DNA of 23,212 nucleotides from Ramicandelaber brevisporus (Eukaryota; Kickxellomycota; Ramicandelaberales; Ramicandelaberaceae), in the NCBI GenBank assembly GCA_025201865.1, contig MU602704.1, forward strand, positions 4,329-27,540. Direction: 5' to 3'. How positions within the stretch are numbered: position 1 is the stretch's first letter; every line of letters begins with the position of its first letter. Position numbers and translations under genes: made by a program. Below, one piece after another: positions 15,686 to 23,212 of the stretch. The notes beneath the pieces are model-generated. The model was given only the letters and a program-made list of their open reading frames with translations. It was not told where the DNA came from and did not search any database.

Positions 15686-17941
15686 TTATTCATCATCGGA
15701 GGATTGCAAGGTCGATGCTGGTGCTTTGGCTGCACCAAAGTGCTCATTCTTGGTGGCAGCTTCCGTCAATGCCGACTTGCCGTGTCCAAACGAGAATGGA
15801 GAGGCGTCGTCGCCATGCTCAAGCTTCGTAAACGTGTATCCGCCCTCGCCATCGAACCGCAGCAGGTGCGTGTGGAACTTGGCGAGCGATGGACGATGAG
15901 AGACGGTGAAAAGAGTGATTCCAAGCTCGCGGGCATGGGTGTAAATGATGGACTCAATGTCCAGAGATACGGCGCTAGTGGTTTCATCGAGCACAGCGTA
16001 GCGTGGCTTGTGGTAGAACAAGCGGGCCATTGCAACGCGCTGCTTCTCGCCACCGCTCAACACATCGGACCAAACAGCAACGGCATCCCAGCCACCCTCG
16101 CGCTCAACCAGGTACTCGAGATGGACGATGGTGAGCAGCTCACGCAGTTTGTCGTCAGTAATGCCCTTGCGCTGAGCATCAGCAGCCGTGTCAGGGTAGA
16201 TGATCTGGTCGCGGAACGAGCCGAGTGGCAGATATGGACGCTGTGGGACATAGAACATGTCGCGAGCGTGTGGCTTGTGCATTGTTCCGTTGAACAGTGG
16301 CCACAGTCCGGCCAAGGTGCGGAAGCTGGCAGTCTTACCGGCACCATTGGGTCCACTCAGCAGCACATTGTCGCCAGCCTTGACCGTGAGAGTCAGATCG
16401 CGCACAAGAACGTCGCCGTTTGGAGTGACAATCGCTGCGTTCTCAAAGGAAATGTCGCCATCGCCCTCAATGGTAGTGCCGTGCAGCATCTTTTGGTCAA
16501 TAACGCGGTTGCCGTCGCGATCTGTGACGATGGCGGACTGAACCGATGCCGTGACTGGATCAACCTCCTCGGCCGCCTCTGGAGTGGATTCGGCCGTGCT
16601 GGCGGTGGAGCTACCCGGACGCTGCTTCTGGCTCACCATTGTGCGCATGTACCGACCGCGGCTGACATCTTCCAGTGTTCTGAAGAAATCAGCCACGCGA
16701 GATGTGAATCCGGCAAGCTTAGCCAAGTCGCGACCCACAGCCACAATGCGGCCAATTGACTGTGACAGATTGATCAAGTAGCCCGAGTTCTCACTGTACT
16801 GCTGCATGATGACGGTTGGATCTGTCATATCGCCGCCGCCCATTCGCTCGGTTGCGTACCGTGGATCAAACACAGGACGAGCCAGGATGAAGTAGGCAAC
16901 GATTGTGGCAATGTACTTGCTGGTAACGCTCTCAATCGAGCCAAAGATGAACTTCAATCCGTACATCTTGCGGAGATGGCCAACAATGCGATCGAAGCTG
17001 GCATCGACAATCTGCTTCTCCTTCTGCTCACCGCCATAGAATGCAATCTCTTCAGAGTGGGTAATCAGTCTCGAGTGAACGAAGCGGAAGTTGCCTTCGT
17101 TGCGCTGCTCCTCGGCCGTCAACTGGCCGAAGCGCGGCGAGATGGAGCGCAAGAACACGGCTGACATGAAGAAGTACGACATGATCATGAATGGGCTGCC
17201 AGTGCCCAGAGCAGTACCGAGCTTGTATGCAAAGAGAATAATGTCGACGATGGGCTTGGTCGTGTCAGTGTACAGATGCGCCAGCGATTCAGAGAAGTTG
17301 GTGATATCTTGTGTCAGCAGCTGGTCGGCATTCTCAACACGGGTGTCCAGGTTTGCCAGCTGGTAGTACACGTTGCTATTGAGATACTTGGCGTGAGCAT
17401 AGCGTGTCAGGCGAGAGCGGAATGACAGCGCAAGTGCGTTAATGCACAGCTTGAGACTGTTGTTCACAAGACTCATCACCCACATTATCAATCCAAACTC
17501 GACAAACACCTTGTCGGCAAACAGCCGGTAGTTTCGCGACACAATTGCCTTTACCACCGTCGCGTTCAATGTCGAAAAGTACACATCAAACCATGACCGA
17601 ACCAGCAGCACGCCAGACAGCAACACGAGCAAGATGGCTTCCTTTGAGGTTGCACTCGGGACACAAATACGAAGCAGCATGCGAATGTCGCTCAAGAAAC
17701 GAGCATCAACTCCAACACGGCGCTTCCCTGGCTGACCATTGTCCGAGCCGCCTGCTGCCTGAGCTCCACCATTGCCGTTGCCGTTACCGTTACCGTTACC
17801 ATTGCCATTGTCTCGTTTGACCTTGCCGCCTTCAAGTCGCTTGCCCAGTCGACGTAACATGCTAATTGCAGCCAGCGCGACCACAACCGTAACTGTGCCT
17901 CGTCTCTTGGTCACACCAGACAGTGTTGACAAAACCGTCAT
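15686..17941 (-). CDS. Peroxisomal ABCD-family half-transporter (Pxa1/Pxa2-like)
   Basis: 751 residues. The open frame extends four codons further only to a GTG, so the ATG at 17941 is used. An N-terminal basic segment with an Asn-Gly repeat precedes one transmembrane domain (about 85-365) with the typical ABCD stretch YYQLANLDTRVENADQLLTQD and the EAA-like EEIAFYGGEQ (about residue 300). The single nucleotide-binding domain has Walker A GPNGAGKT (Lys536), the signature LSGGE (628-632) and Walker B RYAVLDE (about 648-654). Half-transporters of this family dimerise in the peroxisome membrane and import very-long-chain acyl-CoA for beta-oxidation; yeast Pxa1 works with Pxa2. Which of the two this matches cannot be told by eye, and no partner is in the window. 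It diverges from the nucleoside transporter gene. Confidence 0.95.
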   Translation of the reverse strand: MTVLSTLSGVTKRRGTVTVVVALAAISMLRRLGKRLEGGKVKRDNGNGNGNGNGNGNGGAQAAGGSDNGQPGKRRVGVDARFLSDIRMLLRICVPSATSKEAILLVLLSGVLLVRSWFDVYFSTLNATVVKAIVSRNYRLFADKVFVEFGLIMWVMSLVNNSLKLCINALALSFRSRLTRYAHAKYLNSNVYYQLANLDTRVENADQLLTQDITNFSESLAHLYTDTTKPIVDIILFAYKLGTALGTGSPFMIMSYFFMSAVFLRSISPRFGQLTAEEQRNEGNFRFVHSRLITHSEEIAFYGGEQKEKQIVDASFDRIVGHLRKMYGLKFIFGSIESVTSKYIATIVAYFILARPVFDPRYATERMGGGDMTDPTVIMQQYSENSGYLINLSQSIGRIVAVGRDLAKLAGFTSRVADFFRTLEDVSRGRYMRTMVSQKQRPGSSTASTAESTPEAAEEVDPVTASVQSAIVTDRDGNRVIDQKMLHGTTIEGDGDISFENAAIVTPNGDVLVRDLTLTVKAGDNVLLSGPNGAGKTASFRTLAGLWPLFNGTMHKPHARDMFYVPQRPYLPLGSFRDQIIYPDTAADAQRKGITDDKLRELLTIVHLEYLVEREGGWDAVAVWSDVLSGGEKQRVAMARLFYHKPRYAVLDETTSAVSLDIESIIYTHARELGITLFTVSHRPSLAKFHTHLLRFDGEGGYTFTKLEHGDDASPFSFGHGKSALTEAATKNEHFGAAKAPASTLQSSDDE
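17771..17816. repeat. Hexanucleotide repeat coding (Asn-Gly)n
   Basis: About seven copies of a GGYAAY-type hexamer on the minus strand encode alternating Asn-Gly in the N-terminal segment of the ABCD protein, ahead of the transmembrane domain. Confidence 0.85.
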
Positions 17942-18429
17942 CGCTACTCGCACTACAAAAAGAAAAAAAGAGAGAGGGAGAGAAACGGGTCGCGTTTATC
18001 GTGAGCGTAAGACGAGTGATGGTGAACACTGCGCAGAGAGAGAAAGAGATGGAGAAGAGATCACGTAGAGTGGGTGCTTTTTCTATCAAAAGGAGATCAC
18101 ACAGAATGGGGAAAAAAAGACGAAGGAGGTCGTTCTGGCAGACTTGGTTTACATCGCCAGCGTGACGCCAAAGCGTGATGGCCATGTGATAAATGCCGAC
18201 AACATCATTCGATGCTTGTCGATGATTTCAAGCCCCCACTGTCATTGGACATCTCCGTTGCGAGTGTGTGGCGATTCAACAATCACCATCGGGATTTAGA
18301 AACAGTCCTCGTGGTCGTTGGTAGCAGCTTCTTTCTGCGCTCAGATGTTTATCCGCGGGATGTAACCAGCAGAACTTGCATGCTTAACTAGCTTGGTCTC
18401 AAAAAGTGAAGTGACGAGGTTTAGCTAAT

Positions 18430-18454
18430 ATCTTTTTTTCTTACTAAAAAAGAT
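18430..18454. repeat. Inverted repeat with 9 bp A/T-rich arms
   Basis: ATCTTTTTT and AAAAAAGAT form a perfect 9 bp stem around a 7-base loop (TCTTACT). Low complexity makes chance formation fairly easy. Confidence 0.6.
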
Positions 18455-18652
18455 CATTATCAAACTTGAGTCAGACGGTCACGCAATATTCAGTGCGTTT
18501 ACGCAAAGTGCCCGCCACCTGTTCATTTTCGGAATGACTGACCAATGATTACCAAATTGAGTGGTGTGTGACAGGCATTGCATAACATAGCAGGAAAGTT
18601 CCGCTGAATGTCGCAGTCGTTATCTTCCACAGGCTTACAAACTCCCACACCG

Positions 18653-18695
18653 CTCTGCTCTATTCTATTCTGCTCTGCTCTGCTCTGCTCTGTTT
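18653..18695. repeat. CTCTG/CTATT pentanucleotide repeats
   Basis: Repeats of TGCTC and TATTC type lie about 80-120 bases upstream of the CNT ATG and continue into a long pyrimidine tract. The units resemble the reverse complement of the pentamer repeats at 11048-11098. Confidence 0.8.
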
Positions 18696-18775
18696 TCTCA
18701 AACTTCCTCCTTGTCTTCGTCACTTCCTTCCTTTTCCTTTTCTTTCCTCTGCATCGTTCTTGAATCCCGCATACA

Positions 18776-20509
18776 ATGCCCAAGTCGATTGACTATGCTC
18801 ACATCGAGCCAGCTTCGGCAGACACTGGCGAACGTGACACGAGCAGCGCCAAGTCCACGGATTCCGCAGCTGCAAACAAGCGACACCACACAGTAGAGAA
18901 CGCAAATGAGCCGCAATCGAATGACGACGACGATGACACCAACCCTGTATCTCGGTATATTCGGCAGTGGGTTGCTGAGCATCGATTCCTCTGGCATCTC
19001 TTTTGGTGGTTGCTGGTAACCGCCTACTGGGTTGCTCTGCTTGTCGTCAACCACGAAGGAGCATTGATTACATCGTTACTTTGGGCATTTGTCACCGGCC
19101 TGTTCTTCTTTGCTCATGTGCCAACTACCATTGTCACCAAGCCGCTCTGTGTTGTCTTTGACACTTTGGTTACACGTCCAGCTTCCCGATTCTCGTCTCG
19201 AGCTCGCTTGATTGGCGGCGCTGTGCTTGTTGTCGCCATTGTTGTCGTGGTGTCGATGGCGTCTCCTGAAACCGAGCTGGGCAAACGACCAGCTCGCCTG
19301 CAGTCGCTTTTTGGCATCCTAGTCTTTGGTGGCTTGGTTTGGATCAGCTCTGTCAACCGCTCGGCTATCAAGTGGCGCATTCCCATTGTTGGTCTTCTTC
19401 TCCAATTCTTGCTTGGCGTCTTTATCACAAAATCCAAGGCTGGCTACGACATCTTCCGCTGGCTTGCTGACCAGGCTGCCACTTTACTTGGGTACTCAAG
19501 CGCCGGCACCACATTTGTGTTTGGTGAAACTGTGGCCAAATCCGGGGTTGTCGCGGTGAGCGTGTTCCCGCCCATTCTGTTCTTCTCGACTCTCATCAAC
19601 ATGCTCTACTATGTCAGCGCCATCCAGTGGCTGATTACAAAATTTGCCTGGTTCATGGTGCGAGTGATGGATACCTCCGGCTCCGAATCTGTGGTTGCTG
19701 CCGCCTCACCCTTTGTTGGCCAGGGTGAATCTGCGCTGCTCGTCCAGCCATTTGTTGAGCACCTGACCGATTCTGAGATCCACTCCGTCATGACATCTGG
19801 ATTCTCCACAATCGCCGGCTCTGTTCTTGGCGGATACATTAGCATGGGTGTCGATGCACAGGTGCTTATTACTTCCTGCGTCATGTCTGTTCCGTGCTCG
19901 TTGGCCATGTCAAAGCTGCGCATTCCCGAGACCAAGCACTCGCTCACAAAGGGCCGCGTCGTCATCCCAAAGCAAGACCGTGGCGAAATCAACATTCTCC
20001 ACAGTGCCGGCAATGGCGCTGCTCAAGGTCTCAAGCTCGTTGGGCTGATCATGGCAGCTCTGATTGCCTTCACATCGCTCCTTGCGCTCATCAACGGCTT
20101 GCTTGGTTACTTTGGCGGCCTGCTCGGTAAACCCGACCTGACTCTGGAGTTCATCCTGCGATATCCAATGATCATCTTTGCATGGCTCGTAGGTGTCCCT
20201 GGTGACGATGTTCTGATAGTCGGCGAACTGCTCGGCACCAAGCTGGTCGCCTCGGAGTTTTTGGCATATATGAAGTACTCCAACAAGGACCACGGGTACA
20301 AGCCACTGCTTACAAAGCGTGGCGCAAAACTGACCGAGTACGCGTTGGCCGGGTTTGCAAACTTTACGTCAACAGGCATTCAAATTGGTACTTTGGGTGC
20401 GATTGCGCCGACGAGGAAACGGGACTTTGCACGGCTGGTGTTCAGCGCCATGCTTGTTGGCGGATTATCCACATTGACGTCTGCCGCCATTGCCGGCCTT
20501 CTCATTTAA
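18776..20509 (+). CDS. Concentrative nucleoside transporter (CNT/SLC28 family)
   Basis: 577 residues. A charged, cytosolic N-terminus with an Asp run (about 1-65) precedes ten or more hydrophobic segments. Family landmarks: GQGESALLVQPFV at 315-327 with the substrate-site Glu318, SGFSTIAGSVLGGYISMGV, NGAAQGLKLV, and FANFTSTGIQIGTLGAIAP starting at 527 with Asn529. These fit the nucleoside- and cation-binding core of CNT proteins, which import nucleosides across the plasma membrane with Na+ or H+; the fungal member studied in Candida is H+-coupled. The ion used here cannot be read with confidence. Baker's yeast lacks this family, so its presence is informative about lineage. The gene diverges from the ABCD gene and converges on the small orphan gene. 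Confidence 0.95.
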   Translation: MPKSIDYAHIEPASADTGERDTSSAKSTDSAAANKRHHTVENANEPQSNDDDDDTNPVSRYIRQWVAEHRFLWHLFWWLLVTAYWVALLVVNHEGALITSLLWAFVTGLFFFAHVPTTIVTKPLCVVFDTLVTRPASRFSSRARLIGGAVLVVAIVVVVSMASPETELGKRPARLQSLFGILVFGGLVWISSVNRSAIKWRIPIVGLLLQFLLGVFITKSKAGYDIFRWLADQAATLLGYSSAGTTFVFGETVAKSGVVAVSVFPPILFFSTLINMLYYVSAIQWLITKFAWFMVRVMDTSGSESVVAAASPFVGQGESALLVQPFVEHLTDSEIHSVMTSGFSTIAGSVLGGYISMGVDAQVLITSCVMSVPCSLAMSKLRIPETKHSLTKGRVVIPKQDRGEINILHSAGNGAAQGLKLVGLIMAALIAFTSLLALINGLLGYFGGLLGKPDLTLEFILRYPMIIFAWLVGVPGDDVLIVGELLGTKLVASEFLAYMKYSNKDHGYKPLLTKRGAKLTEYALAGFANFTSTGIQIGTLGAIAPTRKRDFARLVFSAMLVGGLSTLTSAAIAGLLI

Positions 20510-20554
20510 TCAACTTCCAATGTGTTACCTCACTATAACTTTACAATTATATTT

Positions 20555-20589
20555 TTCTCACTATGAGTAAGTGATATGATCACTGAGAA
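20555..20589. terminator. Hairpin between convergent CNT and small orphan genes
   Basis: AGTGAT and ATCACT (20570-20584) form a perfect 6 bp stem around ATG. The flanking TTCTC (20555-20559) and GAGAA (20585-20589) extend the pairing with a one-sided bulge. It sits in the short spacer between two 3' ends and may matter for 3' end formation on either side; this is inferred from position only. Confidence 0.3.
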
Positions 20590-20672
20590 TTGGATTCAAA
20601 TGGATAAAAAAGGAACAGCACATTATGTACAATAAGCGGTTTAAACTAACAAGAAGAAAAAGGTGATTGAGT

Positions 20673-21056
20673 TTAGAGTGAACGGTTGGAGAATGCTGGG
20701 AATCGGCTGCCGGCGTAATCTAGCACAGCCCCAACTTTTGGAGTTGTTTTGGAGCTGTTGCTGTTGTTAGTAGGGGTGTTTGATGCCGAAACAGCCAAGT
20801 ATGACGACGATGACGAGCCCAGGAAACTCTGGCGACGAGAAGCTGGCTGTGAACTTGCTGGCGAAGTGAGACGAGATGGCGCAGCGGAAGATGGACGGCT
20901 GTTAGTTTTCTTGGAGACAAACTCGACAACCCCTGGAATTGTGAAGATGGACATTCTGGCTACGGTGTGAACTGTGTGAATAGTGTTAGTTGGCGTGTAG
21001 TTGTATTTGTAATTGTAATTGTAGTTGTGGTGGTAGTGGTATTGTTCTGGGTGCAT
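20673..21056 (-). CDS. Small orphan Ser-rich basic protein (start uncertain)
   Basis: 127 residues from the ATG at 21056, or 93 from the in-frame ATG at 20954. A TATAAAG box lies 36 bases upstream of 21056, which argues against the more distal ATG at 21125 and GTG at 21164. The segment after the first ATG is a Tyr/His/Asn repeat (YHYHHNYNYNYKYNY) encoded by ATTGTA-like tandem repeats. The part most likely conserved starts at MSIFTIPGVVEFVSKK, whose ATG has A at -3. The rest is Ser/Pro/Arg-rich and disordered-looking, with RRQSF, a PKA-type phosphorylation consensus, a Ser run and a C-terminal GAVLDYAGSRFPAFSNRSL. No family is recognised. Intact frame, its own promoter element and position between two genes make it a plausible gene, but homologs were not checked. 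Confidence 0.5.
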   Translation of the reverse strand: MHPEQYHYHHNYNYNYKYNYTPTNTIHTVHTVARMSIFTIPGVVEFVSKKTNSRPSSAAPSRLTSPASSQPASRRQSFLGSSSSSYLAVSASNTPTNNSNSSKTTPKVGAVLDYAGSRFPAFSNRSL

Positions 21057-21091
21057 TTGTTTGTAGCTCACTTGCGACGAACGGTAGTGGG

Positions 21092-21098
21092 CTTTATA
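21092..21098 (-). promoter_or_regulatory. TATA box of small orphan gene (TATAAAG, within TATAAAGCCC)
   Basis: TATAAAG followed by CCC on the minus strand, 36 bases upstream of the ATG at 21056, identical over ten bases to the TRL1 element. Confidence 0.55.
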
Positions 21099-21456
21099 CC
21101 AACATACGAGACGATGACGAAACATGCACGATGCATTTCTAACTACGCCACCGAGTTCCCTCACTGCATCGTGGCGCCATTTTGTCCCCTATTCCTCATC
21201 TGCGTCCGCATCGCAGATTTCGCACGAGGGCTCTCTTTGGTTCCGATCTGTTACGTTTCCCAAACAAAACTGGTATGGAAATCCCCCAATGGCGAATCAG
21301 TTCCACACACAGAAATCGAGATCTAACAAATAAGCACAGATCCAGATGGTCACACTGAATTGCGTGAGAACGTGGCTGCAACTGCACATTGTTGATATCT
21401 GCCCTAAATTATATACTTAATAAATTACCTTTTGTAATAAAAAGGAAAAAGGAAAA

Positions 21457-21489
21457 CAAAGAAAGAAAGACAAAGAAAGACAAAGAAAG
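21457..21489. repeat. CAAAGAAAGA decanucleotide repeat
   Basis: About three copies of a CAAAGAAAGA-type unit, 30 bases beyond the TOP2 stop codon. Confidence 0.75.
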
Positions 21490-21518
21490 TTTGTTAAAAG
21501 GACTGGGAAAGTAAACAC

Positions 21519-23212
21519 TTACTCCTCATCATCATCATCGGAGTCAATCAGAATTTCACGATAACTGGGCTTGCTTGCTGTGGCACGACTTGCACGAGCT
21601 GGACGTGGCGCAGCGACTACCACTGCACTGTCTCGAGTGCCACTACCAATGCCATCCGAATCACTATCACTGTCGCCGCCCATGTAATCGTCAGACTCAG
21701 AGTCATCCAGCGCAGCCTTCTTGCCACGACCTCCCCGTGCTGGTGCAGCCTTCTTCGCAGCCGCAGTGGTGGTGGTAGTGGTGGCGGCAGCAGAAGCAGC
21801 AGCAGTCTTTGCAGCAGCAGTCTTTGCGGCAGGTTTGGATGCAGTAGCCTTGGCAGGCACGGTGATCTCAAAATCATCCTCACCATCGCTATCATCATCC
21901 AACGTGACTGTCTCTGACTTGGTTGCAGGCTTCAAGAACGAATTGAGAGTGGACTGTTGACCAGACGCGGCGCGCGCACCGCCAATAGCACGCTTCTTCG
22001 GCGCAGCCTTGGTTGCAGCAGGCGGTGTATCATCAGGTTCGTGCTTAACGGTATCCACCATGGTTGGCACTGGACCCTCATTATCATCTGCGGCACCGGT
22101 GGATGCCTTGCGAGCTTGGGTTGCAGTCTTCTTGCGAGCAGGCGGAGTCGCCTTGGGACCAATGTCAAAGTCATCGTCATTTGAGTCATCATCGACAATG
22201 AAGTCATCCATTGTGGCCTTGCGCTTCTTTGCCGCGGCAGATGCAGCCTCCTTCTTGACAGCAGTGGTCGCAGCAGCTTCCTTCTTGACGGCAGTAGTAG
22301 CCTTCTTTGCCGGAGCTCTTCTACCCTTTGCGGCAGATTTGCCCTTTGAGCCGGCAGCCAATTCTAGTCTCTGAAGACGGATCTGCTCAGCATCATCATC
22401 CAACTTGGCTTCCCACAATTTGACAAACTCATCCAAATCGCGGTTCCAGAGTTCCATTGGAGTGGTGTTCTTCAATACATCCAGCTCTTGCTGTTTAGAA
22501 TCACGCTCGCGAATCAACCGTTCAACCTTCTCCTTGGTTAGATTCCAAATTGGCATTGACAAGAGATAGTCATATCCAGAGGCAGTTGGAGTGACATTAG
22601 ACTTAGTCTCAGCGTCATCATCATCATCATCTTCATCATCACCATTATCAGCATTACCAGCATTTTCATTATCAGAGTCTACATCATCGCGAGCTGGTTT
22701 CTGCTTGTTTAATTTACGTAGACGAGCTTCAGCCTTTGCACGAGCACTTGTGTCAGCATTCTTTCCAATTTGATCATAGCCACGTGAATGCAGTTCCTTT
22801 ACCAATTCAGACTTTGGTTTATTTTGAACAGTTAACTTCCTCTGAATAATCTCAGTAACAAATTTAGCCTTGTTAGTGAGTCTTCGATAATCAAGCTCAA
22901 TTGAGTCCAGCATTGACTGTTTACGCATCAAGTAATGACGAGATCTGACTGTGTAAAACTCCTGCAAAATATCCAAAGGTGATTCATACTTGCGTATATG
23001 GCCAGTTTGATCAAATCCAACCAAATTATTAGTGGAGAGAGTGGATGATAGTTTAAACTTCTTGACCAATCCCTCATTTTCAGCTTTACTCATCTGGTCA
23101 TCAGACAGTATGACTCTAAAGTGGACTGTAGCCTCTGTGTGCATCTCGGTGTAAGATTCAATCCAGGCAGGCTCCTTATCTGATCCAGTTGTCCACTTTT
23201 CCAGCTGCTCCT
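21519..23212 (-). CDS. TOP2: DNA topoisomerase II, C-terminal part (runs off right edge)
   Basis: 563 residues are visible and the frame stays open to the edge upstream of the internal Met at 23144, so the N-terminal ATPase and the catalytic tyrosine lie outside. The visible core reads EMHTEATVHFRV, FKLSSTLSTNNLVGFDQTGHIRKY, LDILQEFYTVRSRHYLMRK and, after an acidic insert, YDYLLSMPIWNLTKEKVERL, which are the C-gate and coiled-coil segments of eukaryotic type II enzymes. From about 22370 downward comes the C-terminal domain: Lys/Ala repeats (TTAVKKEAA twice), two acidic DDF-x-I modules, a QSTLNSFL motif (21933-21956) like a PCNA-interacting peptide, and an acidic DSDDDDEE end. The enzyme untangles chromosomes by passing one duplex through another. 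The core part uses A/T-ending codons more than the tail. Confidence 0.95.
   Translation of the reverse strand, partial: EQLEKWTTGSDKEPAWIESYTEMHTEATVHFRVILSDDQMSKAENEGLVKKFKLSSTLSTNNLVGFDQTGHIRKYESPLDILQEFYTVRSRHYLMRKQSMLDSIELDYRRLTNKAKFVTEIIQRKLTVQNKPKSELVKELHSRGYDQIGKNADTSARAKAEARLRKLNKQKPARDDVDSDNENAGNADNGDDEDDDDDDAETKSNVTPTASGYDYLLSMPIWNLTKEKVERLIRERDSKQQELDVLKNTTPMELWNRDLDEFVKLWEAKLDDDAEQIRLQRLELAAGSKGKSAAKGRRAPAKKATTAVKKEAAATTAVKKEAASAAAKKRKATMDDFIVDDDSNDDDFDIGPKATPPARKKTATQARKASTGAADDNEGPVPTMVDTVKHEPDDTPPAATKAAPKKRAIGGARAASGQQSTLNSFLKPATKSETVTLDDDSDGEDDFEITVPAKATASKPAAKTAAAKTAAASAAATTTTTTAAAKKAAPARGGRGKKAALDDSESDDYMGGDSDSDSDGIGSGTRDSAVVVAAPRPARASRATASKPSYREILIDSDDDDEE

Larger units (their letters stand above)
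17942..18775. other. Divergent spacer between ABCD and CNT genes
   Basis: 834 bases with no supported gene. Near the ABCD ATG is a purine tract (17956-17987; pyrimidine-rich in the ABCD sense). A CCAAT lies at 18542-18546. An inverted repeat sits at 18430-18454. CTCTG-type pentamers (18653-18695) and a pyrimidine tract (18703-18750) precede the CNT ATG. No clear TATA box was found for either gene. Confidence 0.65.
21057..21518. other. Spacer between TOP2 3' end and small orphan gene
   Basis: 462 bases. The part next to 21056 holds the small gene's TATA box. The part next to TOP2 holds A-rich repeats including CAAAGAAAGA units (21457-21489), which are pyrimidine-rich in the TOP2 sense and lie in its 3' flank. 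No further gene was seen; short plus-strand frames at about 20967-21333 lack recognisable features. Confidence 0.6.

Noticed and set aside
15704-16759. 351-codon open frame antisense to the ABCD gene
   Set aside because: Same cause as the HSP60 antisense frame; it mirrors conserved coding sequence and shows no motif of its own.
17862-18185. 107-codon minus-strand frame overlapping the ABCD start
   Set aside because: It overlaps the conserved gene in another frame, is Ser/Phe/Leu-rich from a pyrimidine tract and has no recognisable feature.
18187-18625. Three GATA-factor-type sites (18187, 18457, 18620) upstream of the nucleoside transporter
   Set aside because: About two such sites are expected by chance in a spacer of this length, so there is no enrichment.

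Overview
The window looks like nuclear DNA of a fungus, probably an early-diverging, intron-poor lineage. The evidence is a three-domain fungal tRNA ligase (ligase, kinase and cyclic phosphodiesterase in one chain), single-exon genes throughout, a mitochondrial Hsp60 with a presequence, a peroxisomal ABCD half-transporter and a VPS11 subunit. Trinucleotide and dinucleotide repeats are abundant and encode Ser, Gln/His, Gly, Asn-Gly and acidic runs. A Kickxellomycotina-like or similar zoosporic/zygomycete-grade genome is possible, but that is inference. No mobile element, CRISPR array, rRNA or convincing tRNA was seen.

Layout from left to right. Positions 1-518 (minus) hold the N-terminal part of a PI31-like proteasome regulator that runs off the left edge. 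Positions 680-3598 (minus) encode a large bHLH transcription factor with an AT-hook. After a 0.8 kb spacer with a long palindrome and an E-box palindrome, HSP60 (4391-6124, minus) and HSP10 (6520-6840, plus) diverge from one 395 bp promoter. VPS11 (7201-10842, plus) follows in tandem with HSP10. Next comes an orphan secreted or type II membrane protein rich in cysteine (11099-11995, plus), convergent with tRNA ligase TRL1 (12156-15239, minus). Upstream of TRL1 lie a hairpin-bearing spacer and the ABCD transporter (15686-17941, minus). That gene diverges from a concentrative nucleoside transporter (18776-20509, plus). The CNT gene converges on a small orphan gene (20673-21056, minus), and the window ends inside TOP2 (21519-23212, minus, C-terminal part only).

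The genes are mostly unrelated housekeeping functions: proteostasis (PI31, Hsp60/Hsp10), vesicle tethering (Vps11), RNA ligation (Trl1), peroxisomal fatty-acyl import, nucleoside uptake and DNA topology. The only obvious functional pair is Hsp60/Hsp10, which form one chaperonin machine and share a bidirectional promoter.

The items most worth a second look are: the mirrored CA repeats and heat-shock-like motifs in the HSP60/HSP10 promoter; the identical TATAAAGCCC element about 37 bases before the first ATG of both TRL1 and the small orphan gene; the acid-free, mitochondrial-presequence-like extension of Trl1 that a second, better-context ATG would skip; a PCNA-binding-like motif in the Top2 tail; a 22 bp perfect palindrome upstream of the bHLH gene; and the orphan protein with duplicated CxC segments. 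All starts were set at ATG codons; several longer open frames begin only at TTG or GTG and were trimmed.
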